DNA from: Mytilus galloprovincialis
Lineage: Eukaryota > Mollusca > Bivalvia > Mytilida > Mytilidae
Reading direction: 5' to 3'
Length of the DNA: 64,000 bases
Assembly (NCBI RefSeq): GCF_965363235.1
Contig: NC_134844.1
Location: 76,005,497 to 76,069,496 of the forward strand
Shown: piece after piece, positions 43,340 through 53,420 of the stretch
How the letters are laid out: each line of letters starts with the position of its first letter
Numbering within the stretch: position 1 is the stretch's first letter
The notes under the pieces: model-generated
The model's input: the letters and a program-made list of their open reading frames with translations, nothing else
What the model was told of the DNA's origin: nothing
Database searches by the model: none
Translations under genes and position numbers: made by a program

Positions 43340-46060
43340 ATGTCCGAAGAAGAAATTTCTGCCGTGGAGCCAATGGACGAAAGTCAACTCTTACAAGACG
43401 ACGAAAGTGAACTAACTACAGCTGATGCAGTTTCCTTATTTAATAGTTCTTTAAATAAGGCCCTACAGAGACAGAAAAGTGAGATTTTGTCGGAGTTTAA
43501 AAAGACTCAAGTAAGCTCTGTCAATACAAACACACGCACGTTAGTCAGTGGTCAACCTTCTACAATTGCTTCCCAGCCTCCGTCATTTGAATTCAGACAG
43601 GAAGGGATTAAAATACAATTCAATTTTAACACCGACCGTATTTCTTCATTAAGAAGAATTGAACATTTGCTAACTTCTGAGTCACTTGACCAAACGCTTG
43701 ACCTGCAGTCTATTGTTAAAACTGAACTTGACACTTTGAACCAGCGAAACAAAATTTTGAAAATCGCTGATCGCCATGGGTGGGATACCGTTCACGAATA
43801 TCTGGACGATCCTCTTGCTGACAGTGTTGAAGATGCCTCAAAGTTACGCACTGCCGTTTCAGAGCTAACCGTAAACGTACAGCTAACAAGCCTTACAGCA
43901 GAGGTGGTGGCAGAGGAGGTTTCAATGCTAGAGAATTTTTTCGTGGCTTCAGCAAAGAATCTGGACCCAGAAATGACAACTACAGTCAGCAGAACAACTC
44001 CCAGCAGCAGTACAACGACGGGCTGTGCTTTTACTGCAAAAGACCAGGACACACTGCCCGTTTCTGTCCCTACAAAGCACGTACCTTCAGTAGTACCAAG
44101 TCAGCACCAGCCACTATTACAAGCGCCCCATCCCTGTCTTAATGAAAAAGTTGAGTATGATATAGAATTTGATAGTTATGAATATACTGATGGAATTAAG
44201 ACTGTTAAAAATCGATTAAAAGATCATGTCCAGTTTTGGGAAGATAGTTTAAAACCTTCTGAATTAGTTCTAAGCACTGTAAAATTTGGTTACGTTATTC
44301 CTTTTATTCAAGAACCTCCATCAGTTTATTTGAATAATAACAGATCAGCATTTAATAATTCCTCATTTGTTTTGAAAGCTATTACAGAATTAAAACTGAA
44401 TGGTTGTATTACTGAAGTTTCAAATAAACCTTATGTAATAAATCCTCTAACTGTAGCCATCAGTGATTCAAAGAAAGAGAGATTAGTTTTAGATCTGAGA
44501 CATGTTAACAAATATGTACAAACACAGAAAATAAAATTTGAAGGCGTTAAAGAGGCCAAGCAATACGCAAAAAAGGGGTTTTTCATGCTAAAGTTTGATT
44601 TACGTCATTGTTATCATCATATTAATATACATCCAGAACATCAGAAATTTCTAGGTTTTTCCTGGGTAATTGATGGACAAGAAAGATATTTTATTTTCTC
44701 AGTTTTACCTTTTGGGCTATCTTCAGCTGGACATATTTTTACTAAAGTTGTTCGTACATTAGTTAACTTTTGGAGATCACAAAGTTTCCCTATCATTGTG
44801 TATTTGGACGACGGATGGGCTTGTGACAGCAGGGAAAGATGTGTACGCATGTCCAAATCTGTTTTACATACTTTATTGAAATCTGGGTTTTTACCAAATT
44901 TTGAGAAATCGATTTTTTCACCAGTGCAAAAATTAGACTGGTTAGGTTTTTCATGGAATCTGGTATCTGGTGTCATTGAAGTTCCCAGAAAGAAAATTGA
45001 AAAAATACAGTTAAAAATTGAAAAAATTCTTTCAGATAATCGTTCAACTGCTAGGAATTTGGCATGTGTTCTTGGGGAAATTATATCTTTGATCCCAGCT
45101 TTTGGTCAGATTTGCCAATTGATGACACGTAATTTATGCATGTCTGTTTGCCAGAGAAATACTTGGGACTCATATTTTGAAATTCCCACCCAAGTCAAAA
45201 CCGAACTTCAGTTTTGGAAAAGTATTAATTGTAAATCTATACCTAATTTATTAGTATGTCCTATACACAAGATTCCAGAACGTATTATTTTTTCCGACGC
45301 CAGTATGTATGCTGGAGCAGGTTTTGTCGATGGTAATGTTTTACAAATTGCTCATTATATGTTTAGTGAACAAGAAAGACTTAAGAGCTCCACATGGAGA
45401 GAGTTGAAATCTGTCGAGTTTATATTAGAAAGTATGTTTGCACAGTTAGCAGGAAAACTTGTAAAAATTTATACTGACAATCAAAATGTCGTGCATATTT
45501 GTCGAGTTGGCAGCATGAAGCCTGATTTACATGAACTTGCTATGAATATTTATACAACTTGCATTGTTAATAGTATTACGATTGAGGTTGAGTGGATTCC
45601 ACGATCCGAAAATGTACAAGCAGATTACTTTAGTAGAATTTTTGATTTTGATGACTGGGGTGTGGACGACAGCGTTTTTCTTATGTTTAATAACAGATGG
45701 GGGAAATTTACGTTTGACAGATTTGCAGACGATAAAAATCATAAAATTGCACGGTTTAATTCGAAGTTTTGGGTTCCAGGAACTACAGGAGTCGACGCTT
45801 TCGCTTTCGACTGGTCAGGAGAAAACAACTGGATTGTGCCCCCAGTCTGCTTAGTTTGCCGAGTTTTAAATCATATGTTAACTTGTCGTGCAAAAGGTGT
45901 ATTGGTAGTTCCTAAATGGAAGTCTGCTCTATTTTGGCCTATGGTTTGGAACAACACAGAAAATAAATTTTACGATTTTATTACAGATGTTGTTGAATTT
46001 GATCGTCCTAAACATTTCTTTTTATCTGGTTCAGACAGAGCACTGGTATTAAAGAGATAA
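43340..46060 (+). CDS. DIRS gag/pol frame: gag N-terminus, RT, RNase H
   Basis: 906 codons open. Residues 1 to about 174 are gag-like. Residues about 175-267 are a Ser/Thr-rich stretch that is the wrong-frame reading of the gag tail: in the third frame the same DNA (43870-44142) encodes an Arg/Gly-rich segment (SRGGGRGGF), a zinc knuckle CFYCKRPGHTARFC (44026-44067) and a stop at 44140-44142. A one-base loss near 43855-43875 therefore appears to fuse gag to pol artificially. Pol follows: RT with KFDLRHCYHHI, FGLSSA and the catalytic YLDD at 488-491; RNase H with FSDAS, a Glu in TWRELKSVE, and YTDNQNV; then a C-terminal region typical of DIRS pol (KFWVPGTTGVDAF, FWPMVW). The last 7 codons read into the inserted element at 46041; native pol resumes at 48990 and stops at 49055-49057. 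Confidence 0.9.
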   Translation: MSEEEISAVEPMDESQLLQDDESELTTADAVSLFNSSLNKALQRQKSEILSEFKKTQVSSVNTNTRTLVSGQPSTIASQPPSFEFRQEGIKIQFNFNTDRISSLRRIEHLLTSESLDQTLDLQSIVKTELDTLNQRNKILKIADRHGWDTVHEYLDDPLADSVEDASKLRTAVSELTVNVQLTSLTAEVVAEEVSMLENFFVASAKNLDPEMTTTVSRTTPSSSTTTGCAFTAKDQDTLPVSVPTKHVPSVVPSQHQPLLQAPHPCLNEKVEYDIEFDSYEYTDGIKTVKNRLKDHVQFWEDSLKPSELVLSTVKFGYVIPFIQEPPSVYLNNNRSAFNNSSFVLKAITELKLNGCITEVSNKPYVINPLTVAISDSKKERLVLDLRHVNKYVQTQKIKFEGVKEAKQYAKKGFFMLKFDLRHCYHHINIHPEHQKFLGFSWVIDGQERYFIFSVLPFGLSSAGHIFTKVVRTLVNFWRSQSFPIIVYLDDGWACDSRERCVRMSKSVLHTLLKSGFLPNFEKSIFSPVQKLDWLGFSWNLVSGVIEVPRKKIEKIQLKIEKILSDNRSTARNLACVLGEIISLIPAFGQICQLMTRNLCMSVCQRNTWDSYFEIPTQVKTELQFWKSINCKSIPNLLVCPIHKIPERIIFSDASMYAGAGFVDGNVLQIAHYMFSEQERLKSSTWRELKSVEFILESMFAQLAGKLVKIYTDNQNVVHICRVGSMKPDLHELAMNIYTTCIVNSITIEVEWIPRSENVQADYFSRIFDFDDWGVDDSVFLMFNNRWGKFTFDRFADDKNHKIARFNSKFWVPGTTGVDAFAFDWSGENNWIVPPVCLVCRVLNHMLTCRAKGVLVVPKWKSALFWPMVWNNTENKFYDFITDVVEFDRPKHFFLSGSDRALVLKR

Positions 46061-46393
46061 TCGTAACTGCAATTACGATTATCCCAATATGGCGACGGTA
46101 GATATAGGTAAAATCTTTACACTCATTTTTCTTAATTGTAGCATGTTTTTGTCAATAGTTACTCAGCTGCCAGGTTTATCTATACCATTTCATCATATTT
46201 GAATCGTAACGGTGCACTGGAATTGTCTAAGCGCTTTGAAAATAGCCGTTGAAAAATTCGGGATGATAATCGTAACTCGGAAAAAAGATAATCGTTATTA
46301 TGGTATTTAAAAATAAAAAAGATAATCGTAACTGGAAACTGTTTTATTGATATTGACACTAAAAACGTATATCTGATAGCATATTATGAAATT

Positions 46394-46944
46394 ATGGCGA
46401 TGAATTATTTACGAAACGTCCCAACATCTTATGACATTTCTTTTTATGCATATATAATTAATTGTTCTTATGAAAACAGCTACATACTAGTATATTATAA
46501 AATTGGAAGGGTGAACAAGCTTCAAGAAATTTGGAAATGGGAAAACACGAACTTTGTTAATATACAGAAATTTATTAAACTAGGTATGCCACAAAATATG
46601 TGAATGAGCGATGGAAATTATGATACATGACAATAATTGTCAGGCGACACGCATGTGTCACCTTACATCAGATTTCTGATTAAGACAGTAAACAAAAAAT
46701 AATTTATCCTGAAGTAAATAGTAAATATAGTTAATATTGTTTAAATTATTTTATTGTAGGTGGTTATATGTGCTATTTCTGCCCCCGGGAAGCCACTGCT
46801 GATTTAATTCTAGAACATACCGTATTATGCCATAACGAAGTAGGAAAGACATTTAGTATTCGTCAAAAACCGTTTGACGAGAAATTAGTGGCTACCGTTT
46901 TCATGTCACTTCGATCATTTTTCATGGATGATATCACAACTTAA
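46394..46944 (+). CDS. Two-exon zinc-finger-like protein inside the TIR element
   Basis: Exon 1, 46394-46583, ends at a donor (TAG|GTATGC). Exon 2, 46760-46944, begins after the acceptor TTATTTTATTGTAG. Phases fit (1+2). The 124-residue product has an N-terminal Tyr/Asn-rich region. Exon 2 starts with a C2H2-like finger, YMCYFCPREATADLILEHTV followed by LCH, i.e. C-X2-C-X13-H-X3-C-H, then FSIRQKPFDEK. I do not recognise a transposase. It could be a captured host exon pair or an element-encoded DNA-binding protein. Splicing is inferred from sites and frame continuity only; exon 2 is more convincing than exon 1. Confidence 0.5.
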
Positions 46945-46995
46945 AAGTTATGATGAACAAGGGATAACTTTGAAAAGTGTTTTACAGTGTCATTT

Positions 46996-47146
46996 CTTTT
47001 ATAGCTGACTATGCGGTATGGGCTTTGTTCATTGTTGAAGACCGTACGGTGACCTATATTTGTTAATTTCTGAGTCATGTTGGTCTCTTGTGAAAGTTGT
47101 CTCATTGGCAAACATACCACATCTTTTTATTCATATTAGCTACTTC
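46996..47146 (+). repeat. Dispersed repeat family A, 3' part
   Basis: 'ttatagctgactatgcggta...ggctttgttcattgttgaag...accgtacggtgacctatat...gcaaacataccacatcttttt'. Well preserved. Confidence 0.8.
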
Positions 47147-48060
47147 ATGACTGTCACTGAAATTTCAGTATCTCAGATATAAACTATAAACAACACAAAT
47201 TCAATTTTGAATTATGATAATATGACATCCTTAAAACATTTAATGCTATATAAGACTAGAGAATGTTTGGCCTTAAATGGGATTCTTTGTGTATTATGAA
47301 ATTAAGTAACGTGGAGTTCATTGACAAACATGGATTTGTGTTCTTTTATAGTTTGGCCAAAAGCCCGAAAATCAAAAAATAAAATTGATGTAGCTTTAAA
47401 TTTTCTTACAAGAAATACTTATTCAAAGAATGACTGCAAAGATGAGAATAAAATAACGCATATTCCGCAAAATTATAAACAAACTTATTAAAAATTCATA
47501 AATACTCGGTATATGAAAAGTATGCTGCATACATATGCATGGAAGATATTGTAGAGAAAAATATTGAAGGTACTAAACAAGGAACATTTTTGTATTTGCA
47601 TACTTGCCATTTAATTAGTACTTTTCTATTAAATGAAAACATAAATTAGCCTTTCCTAATTTTCATGCATTTTTCTGAAGCACAAAATATTTGTTTTAAA
47701 ATCTATAAAAATCTTTGTAATTAAACCAGTTCCGACTGTGATAATCTACATGTTTGGCCCTTTGATGTAATTTATCAATAAACATATTTGTGTTTTTTTT
47801 CGTCTGTCAAATGCTTCGTAAGACTATAGGTAAGGCTAATAAAAAACAAAAAATAAAAGTAACAATAAACAAATATTTTAAAGTAACAAAAAACAAAAGT
47901 GACAATAAACAATAGTAACAATAAACTGGTAACTATTCTAGATCCTTTACCATCCACACTGTTTAAAGAAACGTCCTAAAATACATGGGAATTTGATCAA
48001 AACATTTGAATTTAATTTTTAAAATCATATATCAGTATAAAATAGAAAAAAGTGAATCCA
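47147..48060. other. TIR element interior, no gene seen
   Basis: AT-rich; a degenerate 'aaagtaacaataaacaa' repeat lies near 47860-47935. No recognisable coding sequence. Confidence 0.45.
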
Positions 48061-48480
48061 AAGGAAAAATATGGACGGCTGAATTTATTGATAAGAACTA
48101 AATCATCAGCGTATAACAGATATGATATATCATTATCATTTAACTTGGGTGGTTCACATGTTGAGTCAAAAATAGATGGTAAATCATTAATATATAAAGA
48201 AAATAATGTAGGGCTTAAAATACACCCTTGTTTTACCCCAACTGAGGAATTAAAAAAAATCAGTGATACCTTCCGAGATCTTTACCAAGTACAAAACCTC
48301 TTTATACATATCTTTCATTATACTAAAAAAAGGGACCATCTATGTTGTAATAAGACAATTTGTAAAAGAGGGCATCTCTATTAACAGTATCAAATGCCTT
48401 CCTGAAATCAATGAAACAGGCATATATCTTTTTTGACATATGAAAATGTGGTATACGTGACTTTCATTTTGAGCAATGAA
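48060..48480 (-). pseudogene. LINE reverse transcriptase fragment
   Basis: On the minus strand about 130 codons stay open without a start codon: YACFIDFRKAFDTVNR, then GVKQGCILSPTLFSLYINDL and YLLYADDLVL, the core RT palm motifs with catalytic YADD. Neither an N-terminal RT region nor an endonuclease is present and no terminus is identifiable, so this is a fragment trapped inside the TIR element. It belongs to a different LINE lineage from the copies at 24640-26218 and 39499-41722. Confidence 0.88.
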
Positions 48481-48989
48481 TTGAAAGGATTGCACTTTTG
48501 GAATATGGGATATAGCTAATCCATCCTTTTTCTCATCAATTAGAGATATATAGGTAAATTTATCCTAGATATTAACCTGTAAGTTTCTTCATTTATTTTT
48601 ATATGCGTTAATGTCATCGTTTAACTGGGCATTTACATTTTTAACACACAAAATACCATTGAAATGCTGAAAGACACATTTATTATGTTTCAGTTACTAT
48701 TATCATATAAAGAAAATTACGATTATCAAAGAAGAAAAATACCATAGAGTTACGATTATCATCCCGAATTTTTCAACGGCTATTTTCACAGCTCTTAGAC
48801 AATTCCAGTGCACCGTTACGATTCAAATATGATGTAACGGTATAGATAAACCTTGCAGCTGAGTAACTATTGACAAAAACATGCTACATTTAAGAAAAAC
48901 GAGTGTAAAGATTTTACCTATATCTACCGTCGCCATATTGGGATAATCGTAATTGCAGTTACTATTATCTCTTTAATACCAGTGCAGAG

Positions 48990-49057
48990 ACAGCGGTTTT
49001 GCTCACTCCCCATTCATCAGTAACGTCCTTGTTTTTAAACTTGATTGTTCATCGTAG
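48990..49057 (+). pseudogene. DIRS pol C-terminal remnant, displaced by the TIR element
   Basis: Counting the 5-bp CAGAG duplication once, the frame of DIRS pol continues here for about 22 codons to a TAG at 49055-49057. This is consistent with the TIR element having split an intact pol 3' end. Confidence 0.65.
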
Positions 49058-49188
49058 GAGGTCACATTCCTTTGTACGGTTCAATGCACAATTTTACTAT
49101 CGGGTGTAAAAAAATTTACTACACGGTAAAATACACGTATCGAAATAGGTAATTACTACGTTCAAAATATTTTAGCTTTTAAGAATTA

Positions 49189-49745
49189 AGATGCACCTTG
49201 TGCGGTTATAACTTGAGAAGCACCTTGTGCAGTATATAATTGAGATGCACCTTGTGCAGTTTATATTTGAGATGCACCTTGTGCAGTATATATTTGAGAT
49301 GCACCTTGTGCAGTTTATATTTGAGATGCACCTTGTGCAGTATATATTTGAGAAGCACCTTGTGCAGTTTATAATTGAGATGCACCTTGTGCAATTTATA
49401 ATTGAGAAGCACCTTGTGCAGTTTATAATTGAGATGCACCTTGTGCAGTTTATAATTGAGACGCACCTTGTGCCGTTTGTAATTTGCGAAGCACCTTGTG
49501 CAGTATATAATTACGAAGCACCTTGTGCAGTTTATAATTGAGAGGCACCTTGCGCAGTATATAATCGCGAAGCACCTTGTGCAGTTTAAATGCAAAAATG
49601 CACCTTGTGCAGACTTTAATTGAGAAGTACATTGTGCGGTTACAGTACAAAAACGCACATTGTGCGATTTAAGATTAGAAATGCACCATGTGCGGTTTAA
49701 AAAATGAAATATGCACCTTGTGCAGTTGTTTAAGATGCACTTTGC
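49189..49745 (+). repeat. 27-bp minisatellite, about 20 units
   Basis: The unit is 'gatgcaccttgtgcagttta' plus 'taattga'. The left half is very regular; units toward the right become diverged (rcgcaccttgtgc, gtacattgtgcggtt). Because 27 is a multiple of three, both strands show long pseudo-repetitive frames (e.g. nine-residue LHKVHLNYK periods); these are artefacts. It lies between DIRS pol and the recombinase. Confidence 0.95.
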
Positions 49746-49795
49746 ATGATTGTTCTGTTACAGTGATATATCTATATTTATTATTTAGCTAAGTT

Positions 49796-50596
49796 GTGCT
49801 TAGTTTTATTTATGTTTCATTATTACAGGACAGTGCAACATGGAGGGAAATTTCTCAGTTTGCGAATTCAAATCAAAGGTTTACCGGATGTGAAAAAAGC
49901 ATTTTCAATATTGTGAAAAGCAGTAAAGCAATTTCTACAAATAAAAAGTATGATGTGTATTTCAAAAAAATTAAAGAATGGTGTATTACATATAAAGTTA
50001 TTCCGTTGCCTGCAAGTGTATCATCCGTTGCAGTTTATATTAGTGGCCTTGTGCAGCAATCCGTATCTGAGTCAGTTTTATTAGCTCATTTTTATAGCAT
50101 AAAGTGGTATCATGATTTCAGTTTAGTGTGCAATCCGTGTGAAGACAAGCTTATTCAGATGATGATTGAAGGAGCTAAGAGAATTTTAAGTAAACCAGTT
50201 TTGAAAAAAGAGCCAATTACAGCAGATCATTTACAGAAGATAGTGGACAAAATTGGTAGTGATCGTGCTCATTTGCCGAATGTTAGAATTTGTGCTATGA
50301 TGTTAGTTGGTTATGCAGGATTTTTACGCTACAGTGAGATAGCAAATTTAAAAATGTGTAACATAAAATTTTTTGACACTTATGTTTCTTTGAATATTGA
50401 ATCTGGGAAAACTGATGTATATAGAAGGGGTAATAATGTTATAATTTCTAAAACAAATTTGCCTACCTGTCCAGTAGTTTGGTTATTGACATACATTAAT
50501 TTAGCTAAATTGGCTTTGGATTCTAATCAATATGTTTTTCGTTCTGTTAGATATTTTAAGTCAGTAAATTCTTATAAGTTAGCATGCAGAGGCTAA
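49796..50596 (+). CDS. DIRS tyrosine recombinase, N-terminal and first catalytic part
   Basis: 266 codons. An N-terminal SAM-like DNA-binding region (about residues 30-110: KSSKAISTNKKYDVYFKKIK, SSVAVYISGL) is followed by the catalytic domain with the first Arg in GYAGFLRYSEIANL (R178). The ATG at 49796 may not be native: a good acceptor (tttcattattacag) lies 31 nt inside, and clear family similarity begins at about residue 12 (DSATWREI), so the mRNA may be spliced. The frame closes at 50594-50596 by a frameshift near 50585; the rest of the enzyme follows in another frame. Confidence 0.9.
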   Translation: MLSFIYVSLLQDSATWREISQFANSNQRFTGCEKSIFNIVKSSKAISTNKKYDVYFKKIKEWCITYKVIPLPASVSSVAVYISGLVQQSVSESVLLAHFYSIKWYHDFSLVCNPCEDKLIQMMIEGAKRILSKPVLKKEPITADHLQKIVDKIGSDRAHLPNVRICAMMLVGYAGFLRYSEIANLKMCNIKFFDTYVSLNIESGKTDVYRRGNNVIISKTNLPTCPVVWLLTYINLAKLALDSNQYVFRSVRYFKSVNSYKLACRG

Positions 50597-50843
50597 TCGT
50601 CCTTTATCTTATACTAGAGCTAGGGAGTTACTTTTGGGCACATTAACTGCGATTGGTCTTGATTGTAAACTTTTTTGTCTTCATAGTTTGCGCAGTGGTG
50701 GCGCAACTGCTGCTGCAAGAAATGACGTTTCTGATCGTTTAATTAAAGAGCATGGAAGGTGGCGTACCGATTTTGCTAAAGATGGTTATATCAAAGATTC
50801 TGTTAAAAAGCAACTAACGGTTTCGTTAAATCTTGGTATATAA
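50597..50843 (+). pseudogene. DIRS tyrosine recombinase, C-terminal catalytic part (frameshifted)
   Basis: Continues the recombinase in a different frame: RPLSYTRARELL, then HSLRSGG (His 50682, Arg 50691), EHGRW (His 50751) and the nucleophile Tyr in DGYIKDS (50787), followed by a short tail and a TAA. All four remaining catalytic positions of the R-H-R-H/W-Y set are present; only the single frameshift disables this copy. Confidence 0.88.
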
Positions 50844-50925
50844 CGGTTTATAGATATTTAATTTTTGTTGATATTATTCGGCTCAAATATGCTATGAATT
50901 TACTATTTTCCCTTTGTCTCGAGGT

Positions 50926-51027
50926 TATAGCGAGTAGCACACCTACATTATGTCGTTTGTTCTTTGTTAAGGCCATAGAATATTAATTACTTTATATTCG
51001 GACGAACGTAGTGAGGGAGAATATAAA
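50926..51027 (+). repeat. DIRS B1 repeat
   Basis: 102 bp, 'tatagcgagtagcacaccta...gtgagggagaatataaa', identical as far as I can see to 51256-51357. Confidence 0.92.
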
Positions 51028-51154
51028 TAAAATTTAGTTCGCCGTACGTTCATGAATATTCATGACATGTGACCATTTGTCCGCACTTAAAACACGTGCG
51101 GTCACCTTTCTGACCATCGACTCTCGCTATAGCCAGTAAGAAGACACGTGTATT
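51025..51154 (+). repeat. DIRS A2 repeat
   Basis: Second copy of A1, starting directly at the end of B1 (shared 'aaa') and ending 'gaagacacgtgtatt'. The following 101 bp (51155-51255) are unique to this junction. Confidence 0.9.
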
Positions 51155-51255
51155 CACGGTTGATTAAATGTGAATTTGTAATTGGAATTATGATATTATT
51201 GTTATTATGTTTGTATTTGATACATAAATTGATGTATTATATAGAATAAAGGTTA

Positions 51256-51357
51256 TATAGCGAGTAGCACACCTACATTATGTCGTTTGTTCTTTGTTAA
51301 GGCCATAGAATATTAATTACTTTATATTCGGACGAACGTAGTGAGGGAGAATATAAA
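51256..51357 (+). repeat. DIRS B2 repeat
   Basis: Right terminus of the element, a copy of B1. The next bases (atcattttt) are flank. Confidence 0.9.
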
Positions 51358-51714
51358 ATCATTTTTGTTTCTATTGTTTTGAAAACTATAAAAGTTTTAC
51401 TTGTAGGAGTTTTGCCTCTTAAAGCCTTTTTGAAATGTTGTTAATGGCAGTTGTTTTTCAGTGTTTCTATAATTTATAAATTGTGTATGAACGATAGATC
51501 TGTATGTCCTTACATTTGTTCACAACTTGACCTTAGAAGCTCGGAGTGGATATGAATCTGTCGGTCACTATTAAAGACGGTGGGAGTGTCTTGAACATGT
51601 TTAAGGCTGAACGTTGACATATAATTGATTTTCTACTTGATACTTAAAATAACGCCTTTTTGTTTTACATTTTTCTAGCCAGGTCTTTTATAATCTGCAA
51701 TTAGTAAATTGTAT
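51358..51714. other. Non-coding flank right of the DIRS element
   Basis: Nothing recognised. Confidence 0.45.
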
Positions 51715-51915
51715 TAAGGAATTTGAATTTGCAGTGGAATTTGATTCGACTGTCGTACAAGTGAGAGGTTTAGCGCTATAACACCAGGTTCAATTCACCA
51801 TCTTCTACATTTAAAAATGCCAGTACCAAGTCAGGAATATAACAGTTGTTGTCCATTCGTTTGATGTGTTTTTTCATTTGATTTTGCAATTTGATTAGGG
51901 ACTTTCTGTTTGGAA
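51715..51915 (+). repeat. Dispersed repeat family G
   Basis: 'gactgtcgtacaagtgagag...gtttagcgctataacaccagg...aatgccagtaccaagtcagg...aacagttgttgtccattcg' is a block I recognise as a bivalve interspersed repeat. A shorter diverged piece is at 56235-56295. Confidence 0.6.
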
Positions 51916-53318
51916 CTAGATGCTAGATACAAGTTGCTGTCCGATTTTTTCATGATCTCCAATAAAACTTTTATTTTGAAACCAAATGCCGTTATTTAAT
52001 GACATTTCATTAATCAAAAAATAGTGACAACATATGTGTTTCCTTTAATCATTTAATTTATATTTTTATACGTCTGTTGAAAACTTGCAAATGTACGATC
52101 AACAATGAACAACGACAGGTTATCATCGCTAGCATTACTGCATATTCATCGGGAATTCAGTGTTAATATTGACAAAGTAATAGAGAAGTTCGTTTCTGCC
52201 TAGACCCGAAGAGCAGATTTTGGACAATTTTGAGTAATTTTGGTATCACAAAAATGTGTTGTTTATGTATTCAATTTACCATGATTTACTCTATTCAGAA
52301 GATTAATAATTAGTTTTCATTCATAAATTGTTTATAAGTCCTTTCTACATGTAGCTCCTCTTTTAACCGTCCTATGACCGAAAACCGAAAGAAAAAAATC
52401 TGCATAAAAGGGACCAAATTTTTTTTCGCCTCGCTCCGCTCGGCGGTAGTTGCTTGCACATCGTTTCTTTCTAGCTACGCCCCTGCCTTCGGTTTCTTGT
52501 AACAGAGTATAAAATTTTTTAAAGTATGTCTGATTATGTCTCTCTGGACTTTTTTTTTCTTGATTCTTATATCTCTTGACAAGTGTAATAGACCTGTCGC
52601 GCACTGACAGAACAGTGATTTGGTTTTATATTAATTTTGTCATTTTTCTTTTGTTATTAAGGTCAATTTATTTCGTTCAAATACATTTTATTTGATCATG
52701 TTTTCTAAAAGCTTACCAAAATAAATACAAAACTTTAACATTTTAAAATGATACATAAAGTTATTACAAACAAAATTTATAAAGTTTTAAATTTGTTTTG
52801 TAATTTAGCTCCTTTGTATCTATGTAGTTTCACGGGGAAATAACTCTTAACTATAAACCTTTCGTACCGACGGTTACTTGCAACGGTTGCTTGAAAGCAT
52901 AATCGAGTGCACACACTATTGTTTTCTACGAATACAAGAAGAAACCACATGAAATTAGTCCCAAATTACAGCTAAAAATTCTCTAAACAGTTCTGCATAT
53001 GATTCCTAAAACATTTGTTGATATAAAGTGTATACATCAATAATTTTCAAAAGTTAAATGACGGCTCCCACTTCGTACTACGGTTGGTACGGTAGCAAAT
53101 CTGGAAACCTCTATTATGCGTATTACTGACATGGAGGAGAAAAAACCAGTAAAGACTCCGTGTATTAAAATAGTCCGTTTTGGTTAATTGTAAAATCAAG
53201 AACAGAATGTGGATCAATGTAATTCAATTGAAACACAGCCGTTCTCACCAATCGAAAGAAGTGTGGCTGTGTTTATCAAGTGCTATGAAAAAAGCGATAC
53301 CGGTATGTTTATATAATA
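51916..53318. other. Non-coding stretch with a transposon-end fragment
   Basis: Near 52430-52492 the minus strand reads 'caggggcgtagctagaaa', resembling a transposon terminus, followed by GC-rich 'ccgagcggagcgaggcg'. The minus-strand frame across it (52604-52332) has no recognisable domain. Otherwise AT-rich with no gene. Confidence 0.4.
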
Positions 53319-53420
53319 AAGAAGATGTGGTATGATTGCCAATTGGACAACTGTCCACAAGAGACCAAAATGACTCAGACCTTTACAACTATAGGTCACC
53401 GTACGGCCTTTAACATGTAT
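53319..53420 (-). repeat. Dispersed repeat family A, 3' part (minus)
   Basis: 'aagatgtggtatgattgcca', 'gacaactgtccacaagagac' and 'ctataggtcaccgtacggcc' are the inverse of the family A 3' block. Confidence 0.8.

Larger units (their letters stand above)
46041..48984. mobile_element. 2.9-kb terminal-inverted-repeat transposon inside DIRS pol, 5-bp duplication
   Basis: The ends CACTGGTATTAAAGAGATAA and its inverse begin inverted repeats of about 245 bp (46041-46285 and 48740-48984), differing at roughly nine positions. CAGAG flanks both ends (46036-46040, 48985-48989). Within each arm the word GATAATCGTAACT or its inverse recurs four to five times, as expected of transposase-binding sites. CACTR termini recall the CMC superfamily, but a 5-bp duplication is not standard there. 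No transposase is recognised; contents are a two-exon zinc-finger-like gene, a family A repeat and a LINE RT fragment. Confidence 0.88.
43210..51357 (+). mobile_element. DIRS/Ngaro-type tyrosine-recombinase retrotransposon with nested insertion
   Basis: Split direct repeats in the order A1 (43210-43339), coding region, B1 (50926-51027), A2 (51025-51154), B2 (51256-51357), diagnostic of PAT/Ngaro-type DIRS elements. Gag-like, RT/RNase H and tyrosine recombinase regions lie between. There is no integrase or LTR pair; such elements are thought to integrate through a circular intermediate via the recombinase and leave no target duplication. The pol 3' end is split by a 2.9-kb inverted-repeat element (46041-48984). 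A 27-bp minisatellite lies between pol and the recombinase. Confidence 0.93.

Noticed and set aside
49206..49658. Long repetitive frames on both strands (LHKVHLNYK periods)
   Set aside because: They arise because the minisatellite unit is 27 bp, a multiple of three.
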